Assembly (NCBI GenBank): GCA_022447205.1
Contig: JAKVBQ010000023.1
Span: 1-53,001 of the forward strand
Origin: Phycisphaerales bacterium
GTDB lineage: Bacteria; Planctomycetota; Phycisphaerae; Phycisphaerales; SM1A02
Direction: 5' to 3'
Length of the DNA stretch: 53,001 bases
The translations under genes were made by a program, and so were the position numbers. Shown piece by piece: positions 25,239 through 33,910 of the stretch. Numbering within the stretch: the stretch's first letter is position 1; every line of letters begins with the position of its first letter. The notes below the pieces were generated by a model. The model was given only the letters and a program-made list of their open reading frames with translations, had not been told where the DNA came from and did no database searches.

Positions 25239-27422
25239 ATGGCAACGACGACGAAACGAACATCCTCGACCCCACAGCGGCAGCAAGGTGCTGCCCGTGC
25301 AAGCACGGGGACCAGGGTGATTGATCCCATCCGAATCCTGAGACAGCACGTCTGGCTGCTCATGGGTGCTGGCGTCGCGGGCGCCTTCGTGGGTCTCGGA
25401 GCATTCGTCGTCTGCCTGCTGTTCTTCCCGAGATACAACGGATCCGTCGTCTTCGAACTGAGTCCGGATCTCCAGACCGCGGATGCCGTGGTCAGCACCG
25501 ACCGTCGAACCGCAGACACCGTCACTCGTCTTGCTCGAACGGAGACCGGTCGAGTCATGACCCAGAAGGTGCTGACCGCCGCCCTCGAGGATCGTGATGT
25601 CAGGAGAACGGTGTGGGCCGATCAGTTCAAGGTCGACGGGACCAACTTCGACCTGAACGAGGCGCTCGTCGAGCTCGAGGACGAGTTGAGCGCCTATCAC
25701 GTTCGGGACACGAACACCTTCGTGATCTCCTGGAGCGGTTCCTCCGCATCCGACATCCCCGTCATTCTCGGTGCGGTCCAGGCCTCCTACATGTCGTCGC
25801 TGACCGACATCACCGATGCTCGGTACAACAGCAATCTCAAGACGTTCACGGACCAGAAGGACGACCTTGACAGCCTGATCACGTTCCTCGAGACCGAAAA
25901 GCAGAACTTCGTTCGTGAGAACAACATCACGTCCCTGAACGAGGCGGTCAACGAGAGGCGTGAGCGGATCGCGGAGTTGGTCCGTCAGATCTCCGAGGCG
26001 AGTTCGAACGTCGAGATGCTCGCATCGAGAATGGAGCAGCTCCAGGCGAAGATCACCGGTCGCATGGACCCATCCAACGACGACATTCGAACCGCGGAAC
26101 AGGACCCGATCGTGATGAACATCCTCGGGCGCATCCGCAGCCTCAGGATCGAACTCAACACCGCCCGAAATCGCTTCCATCCCGGGCATCTTGCCGTCAA
26201 GCAGGTCGAGAGGATCCTGAAGGCATCCGAGGATGAGAAGGAGTCCGCGGTTCAGGAGATCGTCCACCGGGATCTCAATGCCAAGTTCAAGGAGACGAGC
26301 GAGAGCCGCGAAAGCTATGACCGTCTGTTGCAGACGCTCGAATCCGACTACACCGAGGCCCAGACGAGTCTTCGTGAGTACTCCTCGGCACTCGGTGAGC
26401 TCCAGTCGATCGACCGTCGCCTCGAAGCCGCGAATGCGGATCGCGACGACATCAACCGGACGATCGCCGACATCAACAAGGTTCGAGTCCGCTCCGATGC
26501 CTCCAAGGTGGTGGTCTTCCAGGAGGCGACCCTGCCGAAGGAGCTGGCATTCCCCAAGATCAAGCTGATGATCCCCGCCGGCTTCGCGCTGTTCCTCGCA
26601 CTCGCACTCGGCATCGTGTTCCTGCGCGAGCTCCTCGACAATCGGGTCAAGTACCCGAGTGACATCAACTCGATCGCTGGTGCAAGGCTCCTCGGCGTCA
26701 TCCCCGATTCCGATGATGATCCCACCGGGGTGGAGTCGGTGGAGCTGGTGGTCCGGAACGAGCCGGATTCGGTCATGGCGGAGTCGTTCAGGCAGACGGC
26801 GGCACATGTCTACAAGGAGATGCATGCCAGCGACCACCAGTCCCTGCTCCTGATCAGCGGCATGCCCGACGCGGGCACCACCACGATCTCGAACAATCTT
26901 GCTGGAAGTCTCGCGGCGACCGGCAGGAAGGTCGTGGTCGTTGACGCGAACTTCAGACGGCCCCGACTCGAGGAGGCCTTTGGAATGGAGCAGGCAGCCA
27001 GAGGTCTGGGCGACGCCCTTGCCGGGGAGGCACCGGTCGACAGCGTCGTGGTCACGACAGGCGATTCCGTCGACATCATCGGCGCGGGCAGCGAGATCAA
27101 CCGTGTCTTCGAGCGATTGAACACGAGCGCCATGGACGACATCCTTGCGACGCTCCGACGTCGATACGACATCGTCCTCATCGACGGGCCTCCGGGAGTC
27201 GTTTCCGGTGATGCACTCGTCCTGGCCTCCAAGTGTGATGCCACTGCACTCATCGTGCGTGCCGGAAGCGAGGAGCGCGGCTTGATCGGAAGACTCATCG
27301 GTCAGCTGAAGCAGATGGAGGCATCCTTCATCGGCGTCATCTTCAACCGTCCGAGGCACACCGCCGGCGGCTACTTCAAGAAGAACTTCCAGACCATGGC
27401 CAGCTACTCACCCAAGGCCTGA
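25239..27422 (+). CDS. Wzz chain-length determinant fused to a BY-kinase-like domain, Walker A altered
   Basis: 727 residues. N-terminal membrane segment (about 40-63), a Wzz/GNVR-type periplasmic region with long coiled coil (about 200-420), a second membrane segment (about 441-463), then a cytosolic BY-kinase/ParA-like domain (about 510-715). Walker A' VVVVDANFRRPRL (565-577) and Walker B DIVLIDGPP (644-652) are intact. The P-loop, however, reads SGMPDAGTTT (540-549): the position of the invariant lysine is Thr547. The C-terminus has only two tyrosines (Tyr712, Tyr723) instead of a tyrosine cluster. It may therefore control polymer length without tyrosine-kinase activity (inference). Sits in the locus between the TPR gene and the epimerase gene. 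Confidence 0.87.
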   Translation: MATTTKRTSSTPQRQQGAARASTGTRVIDPIRILRQHVWLLMGAGVAGAFVGLGAFVVCLLFFPRYNGSVVFELSPDLQTADAVVSTDRRTADTVTRLARTETGRVMTQKVLTAALEDRDVRRTVWADQFKVDGTNFDLNEALVELEDELSAYHVRDTNTFVISWSGSSASDIPVILGAVQASYMSSLTDITDARYNSNLKTFTDQKDDLDSLITFLETEKQNFVRENNITSLNEAVNERRERIAELVRQISEASSNVEMLASRMEQLQAKITGRMDPSNDDIRTAEQDPIVMNILGRIRSLRIELNTARNRFHPGHLAVKQVERILKASEDEKESAVQEIVHRDLNAKFKETSESRESYDRLLQTLESDYTEAQTSLREYSSALGELQSIDRRLEAANADRDDINRTIADINKVRVRSDASKVVVFQEATLPKELAFPKIKLMIPAGFALFLALALGIVFLRELLDNRVKYPSDINSIAGARLLGVIPDSDDDPTGVESVELVVRNEPDSVMAESFRQTAAHVYKEMHASDHQSLLLISGMPDAGTTTISNNLAGSLAATGRKVVVVDANFRRPRLEEAFGMEQAARGLGDALAGEAPVDSVVVTTGDSVDIIGAGSEINRVFERLNTSAMDDILATLRRRYDIVLIDGPPGVVSGDALVLASKCDATALIVRAGSEERGLIGRLIGQLKQMEASFIGVIFNRPRHTAGGYFKKNFQTMASYSPKA

Positions 27423-27438
27423 GGCGAGCACATGATCG

Positions 27439-28437
27439 ATGCCTGATCCAGCAGGACAACATGCACTCGTGACCGGAGGTGCGGGCTTCATCGGCTCGCA
27501 TCTGGTCGAGCATCTTGTGGCATCGGGCCAGTTCGTGACCGTGGTCGACGATCTTTCGACGGGAAGTTCGGCCAACCTGGAGCAGGTCATTGCGAAGCAT
27601 CCTGATCGGGTCGATTTCATCAGGGCCGACTTCGCCGAGTGGGCACGGGGCCATGCAGATGCCTCGGTGTTCTCCCGCATCTACCATCTCGCTGCCGCGG
27701 TCGGTGTGCAACTCGTCGTCGATGATCCCATCAGGACGATCGAGACCAACATCCACCAGACTTCAGCGGCCCTCGAACTCGCTCTGTCCGACCGGATCCC
27801 TCTTCTTCTGGCTTCGACCAGCGAGGTGTATGGGAAGGGCGTGAAATCACCCTTCTCCGAAGATGACGACATGATCTACGGACCGACTTCGAGGAGTCGA
27901 TGGTCCTATGCCTGTTCGAAGGCCATCGACGAGTACCTTGCTCTCGCCAATCACCGTGATCATGGTCTTCCGGTCACCATCGTGCGATTCTTCAACACCG
28001 TCGGCCCAAGACAGGTGGGGAAGTACGGCATGGTGCTTCCACGCTTCGTCGAGAGGGCACTCGGTGGTGAGGACCTCGAGGTCTATGGCGATGGAGCGCA
28101 GTCCAGATGCTTCATCGACGTCCGTGACGTGGTCCCTGCCCTGCCCATGCTGCTCGACAGGGAATCATGTGCCGGTCGTGTCTTCAACATCGGCAATGAT
28201 GAGCCGATCTCGATCCTCGAGCTCGCGAATCTGGTCAGGTCCCAGACCGGATCTCGTTCGAGCGTGCGGATCATTCCCTACGACCAGGCGTACACCGATG
28301 GTTTCGAGGACCTCAAGGTGCGTGTCCCTGATCTCACACGCATCCGCGAGGCGATCGGCTTCCAGCCGCTGACCGATCTGTCCTCGACCATTCAGGACAT
28401 CGCCGAGGCCATGTCCGTCGAGGGGTTGAAGTCATGA
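27439..28437 (+). CDS. NAD-dependent sugar epimerase/dehydratase (extended SDR)
   Basis: 332 residues. NAD-binding GGAGFIG (13-19), the acidic residue of VVDDLSTG near 37, YHLAAAVGV, STSEVYG near 127-132 with the active-site Ser/Thr region, and the catalytic pair Tyr157/Lys161 in SYACSK. RFFNTVGPRQ and DGAQSRCFIDVRDV are typical of UDP-glucuronate decarboxylases and UDP-glucose/galactose epimerases. The exact reaction cannot be decided. It probably makes a nucleotide sugar for the polymer of this locus. The gene starts 16 bp after the Wzz-like gene and overlaps the next one by ATGA (28434-28437). A different ATG at 27432 is out of frame. Confidence 0.9.
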   Translation: MPDPAGQHALVTGGAGFIGSHLVEHLVASGQFVTVVDDLSTGSSANLEQVIAKHPDRVDFIRADFAEWARGHADASVFSRIYHLAAAVGVQLVVDDPIRTIETNIHQTSAALELALSDRIPLLLASTSEVYGKGVKSPFSEDDDMIYGPTSRSRWSYACSKAIDEYLALANHRDHGLPVTIVRFFNTVGPRQVGKYGMVLPRFVERALGGEDLEVYGDGAQSRCFIDVRDVVPALPMLLDRESCAGRVFNIGNDEPISILELANLVRSQTGSRSSVRIIPYDQAYTDGFEDLKVRVPDLTRIREAIGFQPLTDLSSTIQDIAEAMSVEGLKS

Positions 28438-29750
28438 AGGGCCCGGCAATCGATATCGACTTCGGTGTGGACAGTGCATTCTTCGACTTCGTCGGCGGGT
28501 CCGCGATCAGTGACACCGGACCGACCGTGACGGGACTCCTCAACAGCTATGTCCCGGTCTTCATCATCGCATTCATCGTGACGATCCTGGTCACGCCTCT
28601 GATTCGTCGCCTCGCCGTGAGCGGAGGTGTCGTCGACAAGCCCGATCAGCAGAGAAAGCTGCACAAGTTCCCCATCGCCTATCTCGGTGGACTTGCGGTC
28701 ATGATCGGCATTTGCGCCGGGCTCGTCTATTCCTACCTTGTCGTTCCCAATGTTCCGGTCGAGTACGACCTGGTTCCCCTCGGCGTCCTCCTCGGAATGT
28801 TCGCCATCTGCATCACCGGTTTCATGGATGACGTCTGGCATTGGGATCCTCGGCTGAAGATCGCCGGCCAGCTGGTGGCGGCTGCCGGGCTCGCGATATC
28901 CGATGTCGGTGTGAAGGTCGCCTCGGGATTCCTCGTCCCGTTCTTCGGAATGGATGACACGGTGCTCTTCGAGATCGGCGGCTACATGTTCCAGGCCGGC
29001 GAGCTCTACTACTGGGTGGGCACCTTCCTCATCGCGGTCTTCGTGATCGGCGGATGCAACGCCGCCAATCTCCTGGACGGTCTCGATGGCCTGCTGACAG
29101 GCACGACCGCCATCATGTCCATCGGGTTCCTTGCCATCGCCATCCTCATGGCCGTGAACGAGACGGGATTGAATCCCGACGAGGGCACCTTGTCCGGTGC
29201 GAGGATGGTCGTCGCCTTCGCCCTGTTGGGTGGGGTGCTTGGATTCCTGCCATACAACTTCAATCCTGCAGCGATCTTCCTCGGTGACTGCGGCAGCCTG
29301 CTCATCGGATACATGTGTGTCGTCCTGATCCTGATGTTCGGGGACGCCGGGCAGACCCACCTGGTGATCGCCGGCCTGATCATCTTCTCCCTGCCGATCA
29401 TGGACACCGTGCTCGCCATCATTCGCAGGAAACTGAACGGTCTTTCGATGTCGGAAGCGGACAACGGCCACATTCACCACATGGTGCTTCGTTCGGTCGG
29501 TTCCGTGAAGCGAGCGGTGCTCTCCCTCTACTGCATCACCCTGCTGTTCACCCTTTCGGGTGTCGCACTGGCCTGGATCTTCCTCGCGGGCGTGGTCCAG
29601 GGACGCTTCGTCTACGCATCCTTCGTCGTACTCTTCAGCTTCATCTCGGCCATGGCCATCAAGACCGCGCGGCTCAAGCAGTGGGAGTCCGCAACCGCTC
29701 CCTCACTCTCGGAAACCTCCGACAAGGATGGCGACCCGGCCTCCGACTGA
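28434..29750 (+). CDS. WecA/MraY-family undecaprenyl-phosphate sugar-1-phosphate transferase
   Basis: 438 residues, about eleven membrane segments. Family motifs in order: DKPDQQRKLH near 68-77, the Mg-binding pair Asp132/Asp133 in GFMDDVWHWDPRLK, the signature NAANLLDGLDGL (209-220), FLGDCGSLLIGY near 283-294, and HIHH near 344-347. These enzymes move a sugar phosphate from UDP-sugar to undecaprenyl phosphate, the first committed step of a lipid-linked glycan. WecA/TagO type is more likely than MraY itself, given the polysaccharide context and absence of mur genes. The gene ends 5 bp from the convergent ftsI stop, with no terminator between them. Confidence 0.92.
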   Translation: MKGPAIDIDFGVDSAFFDFVGGSAISDTGPTVTGLLNSYVPVFIIAFIVTILVTPLIRRLAVSGGVVDKPDQQRKLHKFPIAYLGGLAVMIGICAGLVYSYLVVPNVPVEYDLVPLGVLLGMFAICITGFMDDVWHWDPRLKIAGQLVAAAGLAISDVGVKVASGFLVPFFGMDDTVLFEIGGYMFQAGELYYWVGTFLIAVFVIGGCNAANLLDGLDGLLTGTTAIMSIGFLAIAILMAVNETGLNPDEGTLSGARMVVAFALLGGVLGFLPYNFNPAAIFLGDCGSLLIGYMCVVLILMFGDAGQTHLVIAGLIIFSLPIMDTVLAIIRRKLNGLSMSEADNGHIHHMVLRSVGSVKRAVLSLYCITLLFTLSGVALAWIFLAGVVQGRFVYASFVVLFSFISAMAIKTARLKQWESATAPSLSETSDKDGDPASD

Positions 29751-29755
29751 CTTGT

Positions 29756-31762
29756 TCATTCGCCGCCGATGACGACCGGCATGCCCTCGGTCCTCAAGGT
29801 TCCCGCGATCCGTCCTGACTGATCCGCGCCCTCGATGTCGGGCTTGACACCGATGTAGCGCAGTGTCTGGTCGACGACGTCCCTGACCACGGGCCCCGCG
29901 ACCGTGCCGCCGTAGTACCCGTTCTTCTTCGGGTCATCGACCACGCAGTAGACCACGATCCTCGGTTCCTCGAACGGTGAGGCGGCGATCACGTTCGATG
30001 TGTACCGATTCTTGAAGTAGCCACCAGCTGGATTCGGGAGGTCCGCGGTGCCTGACTTCCCGAACATCGAATAGAGCTCGGATCGACCATGGTTCTTCAG
30101 CGTGCCGCTCAGGACCACGCGTTGCAGTGCACGCTTGGTGCGAAGTGCCGTCTCCGGCTTGAGCGCACGCGCCATCAGCCGATCGGCGACATCGACACCA
30201 TCGACCTCGAGCGGTCTCGAGATCCTGAGCTGTGGCATGAGACCATCGTTGCAGAAGGCGCTGAACGCACGGGCCATCTGGAGGGTGGTGACCGCAACCT
30301 CGTGCCCGAACGAGACCGAGATCGTGGTGTTCGCGAACGACCAGTTCTTCAGGGAGGTGATCTGGCCGGGATGCTCGGCCTGGCCGCCCAGTCCGCATTT
30401 GGTGCGCGTGCCGAACCCGAATCGGGTGAGTATCGATCGGGCCTCCTCGTCGGTCAGGGTCCTGACCATCTCGGCCATGCCGGTGTTGAGGCTCTTCTCG
30501 ATGATGTACTCGATGTCCTTGACGTTCTTCTTGTAGGGGTTCCTTCCGGCGTCCTTGACGGTCGTCCTGCGGCCCTTGATCGAGATCGGAGCCACGTTCA
30601 CCTTGCTCAGGTCGACAGGGCGGGCGGGCGTGGTGACTCCGAGTTCGAGTGCTCCCGCCCACATGATCGGCTTGAAGGTGGAACCAGGTTCGAAGGCATC
30701 GACCACGTTCCGGTTGCGTGCCAGACTGGGTTCCACACGTCTCTGTGGATCGTCGAGGATGACCTCGTCATGTCCGTCTCGTCGTCTCAGGATGTCGACC
30801 ATGGCCAGGATGTCACCGTTGTTCGGATCGATGACCAGGCAACGTCCTCCTCCGGCATCATGCTTCTCGAGTTGTTCGTTCAGGCGGTTCTCGACGAAAA
30901 GCTGGATCCTGGCGTCGATGGTGAGTGCGAAGTCATCACCATGACTCCCACGGTCGTAGGTGCCGGCAGGAATCGAGATGACCGCTCCCCGGCTGGTGTT
31001 CCTCGTGTTCAGGACCCCCCTGGTCGACTGGAGGTTGCTGTTCCGGAGCTGTTCGAGACCGGATCCTCCCTCGCCGTTGTCCCTGCACTTGCCGACGATC
31101 ATGTGCAGGCTTTCCGGTCCGAAGAAACGTCGTTCCGTGCGCTTCTCGAGCAGGAGTCCGAGGTTCCTTCCGTCGAGCCAGGCTCGCACCGCATCGACCT
31201 GCCACTCATCCAGGAGCTTGTCCAGCACGACGTACCGTCTCGACTCCGGTGCTTCGAGCAGCTTGCGCGTGACTTCCTGTCGGGAGATTCCGATGAGGTC
31301 GTCCAGTTCACTCGCCAGTGAACGCATCTTGATGACCCGGAGATGCCTGTCCGCCAGTTCGAGCGGTGCGGCGATCGCCTCCAGCTGCTCGTCGAAGTCG
31401 GTCGTCAGGACCTCGTTCCTGGCGATTGAGTCGGTCGAGGTCTCGAGATCGTCTCCCCGGACCATCTTCTCGAACCCGTGTCGGCAGAAGTAGTCCGGAT
31501 CGATCGCAAGGCGCCAGCATGGACTGTCGATGGCGAGGGTCCGTCCGTTGCGGTCGCAGATCTCCCCTCGAAAACGTTCCTCGTACCTGACTCGAGCCTC
31601 GGCACCACTCCTCGCGCCGAACTTCCCATCGGGATCGAGTTTCAGCCAGCCGACCCTGACGACCGTCAGGGCGATTCCAGCGACGATCATGCCGACCGCG
31701 ATCCGACCCCATCTTGAGGTGCTGTCGATGATCGCCTGGTTCCGGTTCGTGGCGTTCTTCAT
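29756..31762 (-). CDS. ftsI: Division-type penicillin-binding protein (FtsI/PBP2-like transpeptidase)
   Basis: 668 residues: basic N-terminus, one membrane anchor (about 20-40), dimerisation domain with RGEICDRNGRTLA near 65-76, and a transpeptidase domain with Ser361-x-x-Lys364 in PGSTFKP, SLN at 424-426, and the third motif KSGT (569-572) in place of the commoner KTGT. It crosslinks septal peptidoglycan in the periplasm. Position after an ftsL-like gene in an rsmH cluster supports the FtsI assignment. Its ATG overlaps the ftsL-like stop (31759-31762). The dimerisation region is long, with an added segment near 100-240, and no PASTA domain is visible. Confidence 0.9.
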   Translation of the reverse strand: MKNATNRNQAIIDSTSRWGRIAVGMIVAGIALTVVRVGWLKLDPDGKFGARSGAEARVRYEERFRGEICDRNGRTLAIDSPCWRLAIDPDYFCRHGFEKMVRGDDLETSTDSIARNEVLTTDFDEQLEAIAAPLELADRHLRVIKMRSLASELDDLIGISRQEVTRKLLEAPESRRYVVLDKLLDEWQVDAVRAWLDGRNLGLLLEKRTERRFFGPESLHMIVGKCRDNGEGGSGLEQLRNSNLQSTRGVLNTRNTSRGAVISIPAGTYDRGSHGDDFALTIDARIQLFVENRLNEQLEKHDAGGGRCLVIDPNNGDILAMVDILRRRDGHDEVILDDPQRRVEPSLARNRNVVDAFEPGSTFKPIMWAGALELGVTTPARPVDLSKVNVAPISIKGRRTTVKDAGRNPYKKNVKDIEYIIEKSLNTGMAEMVRTLTDEEARSILTRFGFGTRTKCGLGGQAEHPGQITSLKNWSFANTTISVSFGHEVAVTTLQMARAFSAFCNDGLMPQLRISRPLEVDGVDVADRLMARALKPETALRTKRALQRVVLSGTLKNHGRSELYSMFGKSGTADLPNPAGGYFKNRYTSNVIAASPFEEPRIVVYCVVDDPKKNGYYGGTVAGPVVRDVVDQTLRYIGVKPDIEGADQSGRIAGTLRTEGMPVVIGGE

Positions 31763-32067
31763 TCATCCCCCCGGGCGGAGGCGTCGCCACCTTTCGGGCC
31801 ATCGCCCGACATCATGAACAATCTGGAACGTTCCCCGACCGAGATCCACTGGATGCCGAGTGCATCCTTCATCCTTTCCAGTTCCGCGGATCGGGTCGAT
31901 TCAGCGACCCGGACCTTGCGTTCCTGGATGGCACGTTCAAGCTGCTCCAGCTGGGAATGGAGCTGGATCGTCTCGTTCACGATCTCGTACCTGCGCTGAC
32001 GGTTGACCAGAAGCATGGCTGCGAGCAGGCCAAGTCCGAGGATCAACATCATCAGTTTCGCAAACAT
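31759..32067 (-). CDS. FtsL/FtsB-like single-pass division protein
   Basis: 102 residues: one N-terminal membrane helix (about 3-22, KLMMLILGLGLLAAMLLV), then a leucine/glutamine-rich coiled coil (about 33-70, ETIQLHSQLEQLERAIQE), then an end LGIQWISVGERSRLF like the short C-terminal segments of FtsL or DivIC. Sequence conservation is low in this family, so the call rests on architecture plus position between rsmH and ftsI. AGGAGAGG lies about 13 nt before ATG 32067. It shares a 4-bp overlap with ftsI. FtsL-type proteins link FtsQ/FtsB and activate FtsW-FtsI. Confidence 0.7.
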   Translation of the reverse strand: MFAKLMMLILGLGLLAAMLLVNRQRRYEIVNETIQLHSQLEQLERAIQERKVRVAESTRSAELERMKDALGIQWISVGERSRLFMMSGDGPKGGDASARGDE

Positions 32068-32110
32068 GTCGGCGGTCGAACCTCTCCTGGCTGGAGGCTG
32101 CTCGTGGGTG

Positions 32111-32872
32111 TCAGTTCCCTGCGGTCACCACGGGAATGCGCAAGGTCATCCCGACACGGAGAACGTCCGGGTCCGGGAGGGAGTCCTTGTTTGCGTTCCA
32201 GATGACGGCCCAGAGATTCTGGTTGCCGAGTTCACGCTTCGCGATGTCGCTGAGGTTCTCGCCATCGCGCACGATCGTCGTCCGGGGTCTGGTGTTCTGC
32301 GTCGCGACCCGAGTCTGGTTGCCGCCACCGTCCGTCAGGTCGGGAATGATGAGGCGGATGCCGACTCCCATCTGACTGGGATTCGCAAGATCATTCGCTC
32401 TCTGGATCCGCTTCCAGTGTGCGGAGGTCCCGTAGAACTTCTGGGAGATGCTGCTCAGGGAGTCGCCCTTGCGGACGATGTGGGTCCGCTGGGAGGGAGT
32501 CCGGTCCGGTGCCCTCGTGCCGGCATCGGTACCGGATCGAGATTGGCTGTTGCCCATGACGATCCGGTCCTCGGCTTCTCGGGTCGGTACCGGAGCCGGG
32601 GTGTTGCGGTTCCTGGTCCTGGGGGGTTCCTGGACCCTTGAAGCCTCCGTTGCGGCAATGGTGCCCGGAGCCGTGGAGCCATGGTCCGTCCGGGCATGGT
32701 CCTGCTGATTGACGTGCAGGATGTCCGGATCGGCAACCCATCGGGTCTCGGCAGCCTGAAGCGAATCGTCATCCAGGCGCTGGTCGTTGGAGAGGTGGTC
32801 CGACAGGAGGACCCCCGCCAGGAGGAGAAGGCCGAATCCGATCACCAATGCCAGTTTGTTCTCTCGCGTCAT
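32111..32872 (-). CDS. Membrane-anchored protein with two LysM domains
   Basis: 253 residues. One N-terminal membrane segment (about 6-24), a low-complexity Ser/Thr/Arg-rich stretch (about 30-125), then LysM domain 1 (about 131-177: HIVRKGDSLSSISQKFYG, WKRIQRAND) and LysM domain 2 (about 198-247: TIVRDGENLSDIAKRELG, WAVIWNANKD, GMTLRIP). LysM binds N-acetylglucosamine in peptidoglycan. There is no hydrolase domain, so it may target or hold other proteins at the wall. It lies between rsmH and the ftsL-like gene, so a septal role is likely (inference). Confidence 0.88.
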   Translation of the reverse strand: MTRENKLALVIGFGLLLLAGVLLSDHLSNDQRLDDDSLQAAETRWVADPDILHVNQQDHARTDHGSTAPGTIAATEASRVQEPPRTRNRNTPAPVPTREAEDRIVMGNSQSRSGTDAGTRAPDRTPSQRTHIVRKGDSLSSISQKFYGTSAHWKRIQRANDLANPSQMGVGIRLIIPDLTDGGGNQTRVATQNTRPRTTIVRDGENLSDIAKRELGNQNLWAVIWNANKDSLPDPDVLRVGMTLRIPVVTAGN

Positions 32873-32914
32873 TCGGGCAGCGTCCGTGCTGTGTGCCCCT
32901 CGTTTCGAGGGACT

Positions 32915-33910
32915 CTAGTTGCGCGGAGTGCCAACCGTGGCACTCCTGAGTTTCGCCGATCTTGCCCTTGAGTTCGAGCGGACCTCGGCCTGGGTCGGAG
33001 TCAGGGGCTTGCGGGCTCGATCCTTGAGCCACCCCTTGTCATCCATCCTGGCGAATGCCTGCTTGACCAGTCGGTCCTCGAGGCTGTGAAAGCCGATGAT
33101 GGCGAGTCGTGCACCAGGGCGAAGCCAGCCCGTCGACCCGGTTGCCAAGTGCCGTGCGGTTCGTTCGATTTCCTCGAGCAGGGCCTCGAGGGCCCCGAGT
33201 TCATCGTTCACCGCAATCCGCAACGCTTGGAACGTTCGGGTCGCCGGATGCAGCCGTGCCTCCCTGGTGCGTGACCCGTAGGCTTCGCAGACAAGTCGAG
33301 CAAGATGCGCCGTATCCAGAATCGGCTTCTCCGCACGGTTTGCGACAATTTTCCGGGCAATGCGCCTGGCTGCTGGATCCTCGCCGAATCGCCTGATGAG
33401 ATCGGTCAGTTCGTCCTCCGAGAGGCTGGCCAGCAGGTCGGATGCCTTGAGTGGTGAGCCGGGGTCCAGCCTCATGTCCAAGGGACCTTCCCGACCGAAG
33501 CTGAGGCCGCGCTCGGCCTCTTCGAGTTGGTTGCTGGCGAAGCCGAGATCGGCGATCAAGCCGTCTGCCTGGAGGGTTCGGGCCCGCAACTCCCGCCCCA
33601 CGGATGCGAAGGAACCCTGGATCGAGATCGGATCGAGGCCGGTCTCATCCCGCACCCGATCGGAAGCGTAGGTCAGGTTGCCCGGATCCAGATCGAGGAG
33701 GATCAGGGTCCCGTTCGGGGCGATGCGCCTGGCCAGCTCGACGGCATGGCCGCCGCGCCCTGCAGTGGCGTCGATGATCGTCTCTCCCTCACTGGGATTC
33801 ACGGCCTCAAGCACCTCGTCCAGCATCACTGGTAAGTGCCCGTGAGGCAATGACTTGCCATCGACACCGGCGCCATTCGGTCTGGGATCAGGGTCGTTGA
33901 GGTTGGTCAC
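32915..33910 (-). CDS. rsmH: 16S rRNA (cytosine(1402)-N4)-methyltransferase
   Basis: 331 residues from GTG 33910. It methylates N4 of C1402 in 16S rRNA using S-adenosylmethionine and usually opens the division/cell-wall cluster. SAM-binding [16 protein letters not shown], the family regions [14 protein letters not shown] and [38 protein letters not shown] and [16 protein letters not shown], and a basic C-terminal tail ([12 protein letters not shown]). I chose GTG 33910 because it makes a GTGA overlap with the sucB stop; an ATG 36 bp upstream would lie inside sucB. Followed by the LysM gene after 42 bp. Confidence 0.95.
   Translation of the reverse strand: MTNLNDPDPRPNGAGVDGKSLPHGHLPVMLDEVLEAVNPSEGETIIDATAGRGGHAVELARRIAPNGTLILLDLDPGNLTYASDRVRDETGLDPISIQGSFASVGRELRARTLQADGLIADLGFASNQLEEAERGLSFGREGPLDMRLDPGSPLKASDLLASLSEDELTDLIRRFGEDPAARRIARKIVANRAEKPILDTAHLARLVCEAYGSRTREARLHPATRTFQALRIAVNDELGALEALLEEIERTARHLATGSTGWLRPGARLAIIGFHSLEDRLVKQAFARMDDKGWLKDRARKPLTPTQAEVRSNSRARSAKLRSATVGTPRN

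Noticed and set aside
25056-27359. A 767-codon minus-strand frame opposite the Wzz/BY-kinase-like gene
   Set aside because: Antisense shadow: no recognisable domain, and the plus-strand gene explains the stretch with conserved motifs.
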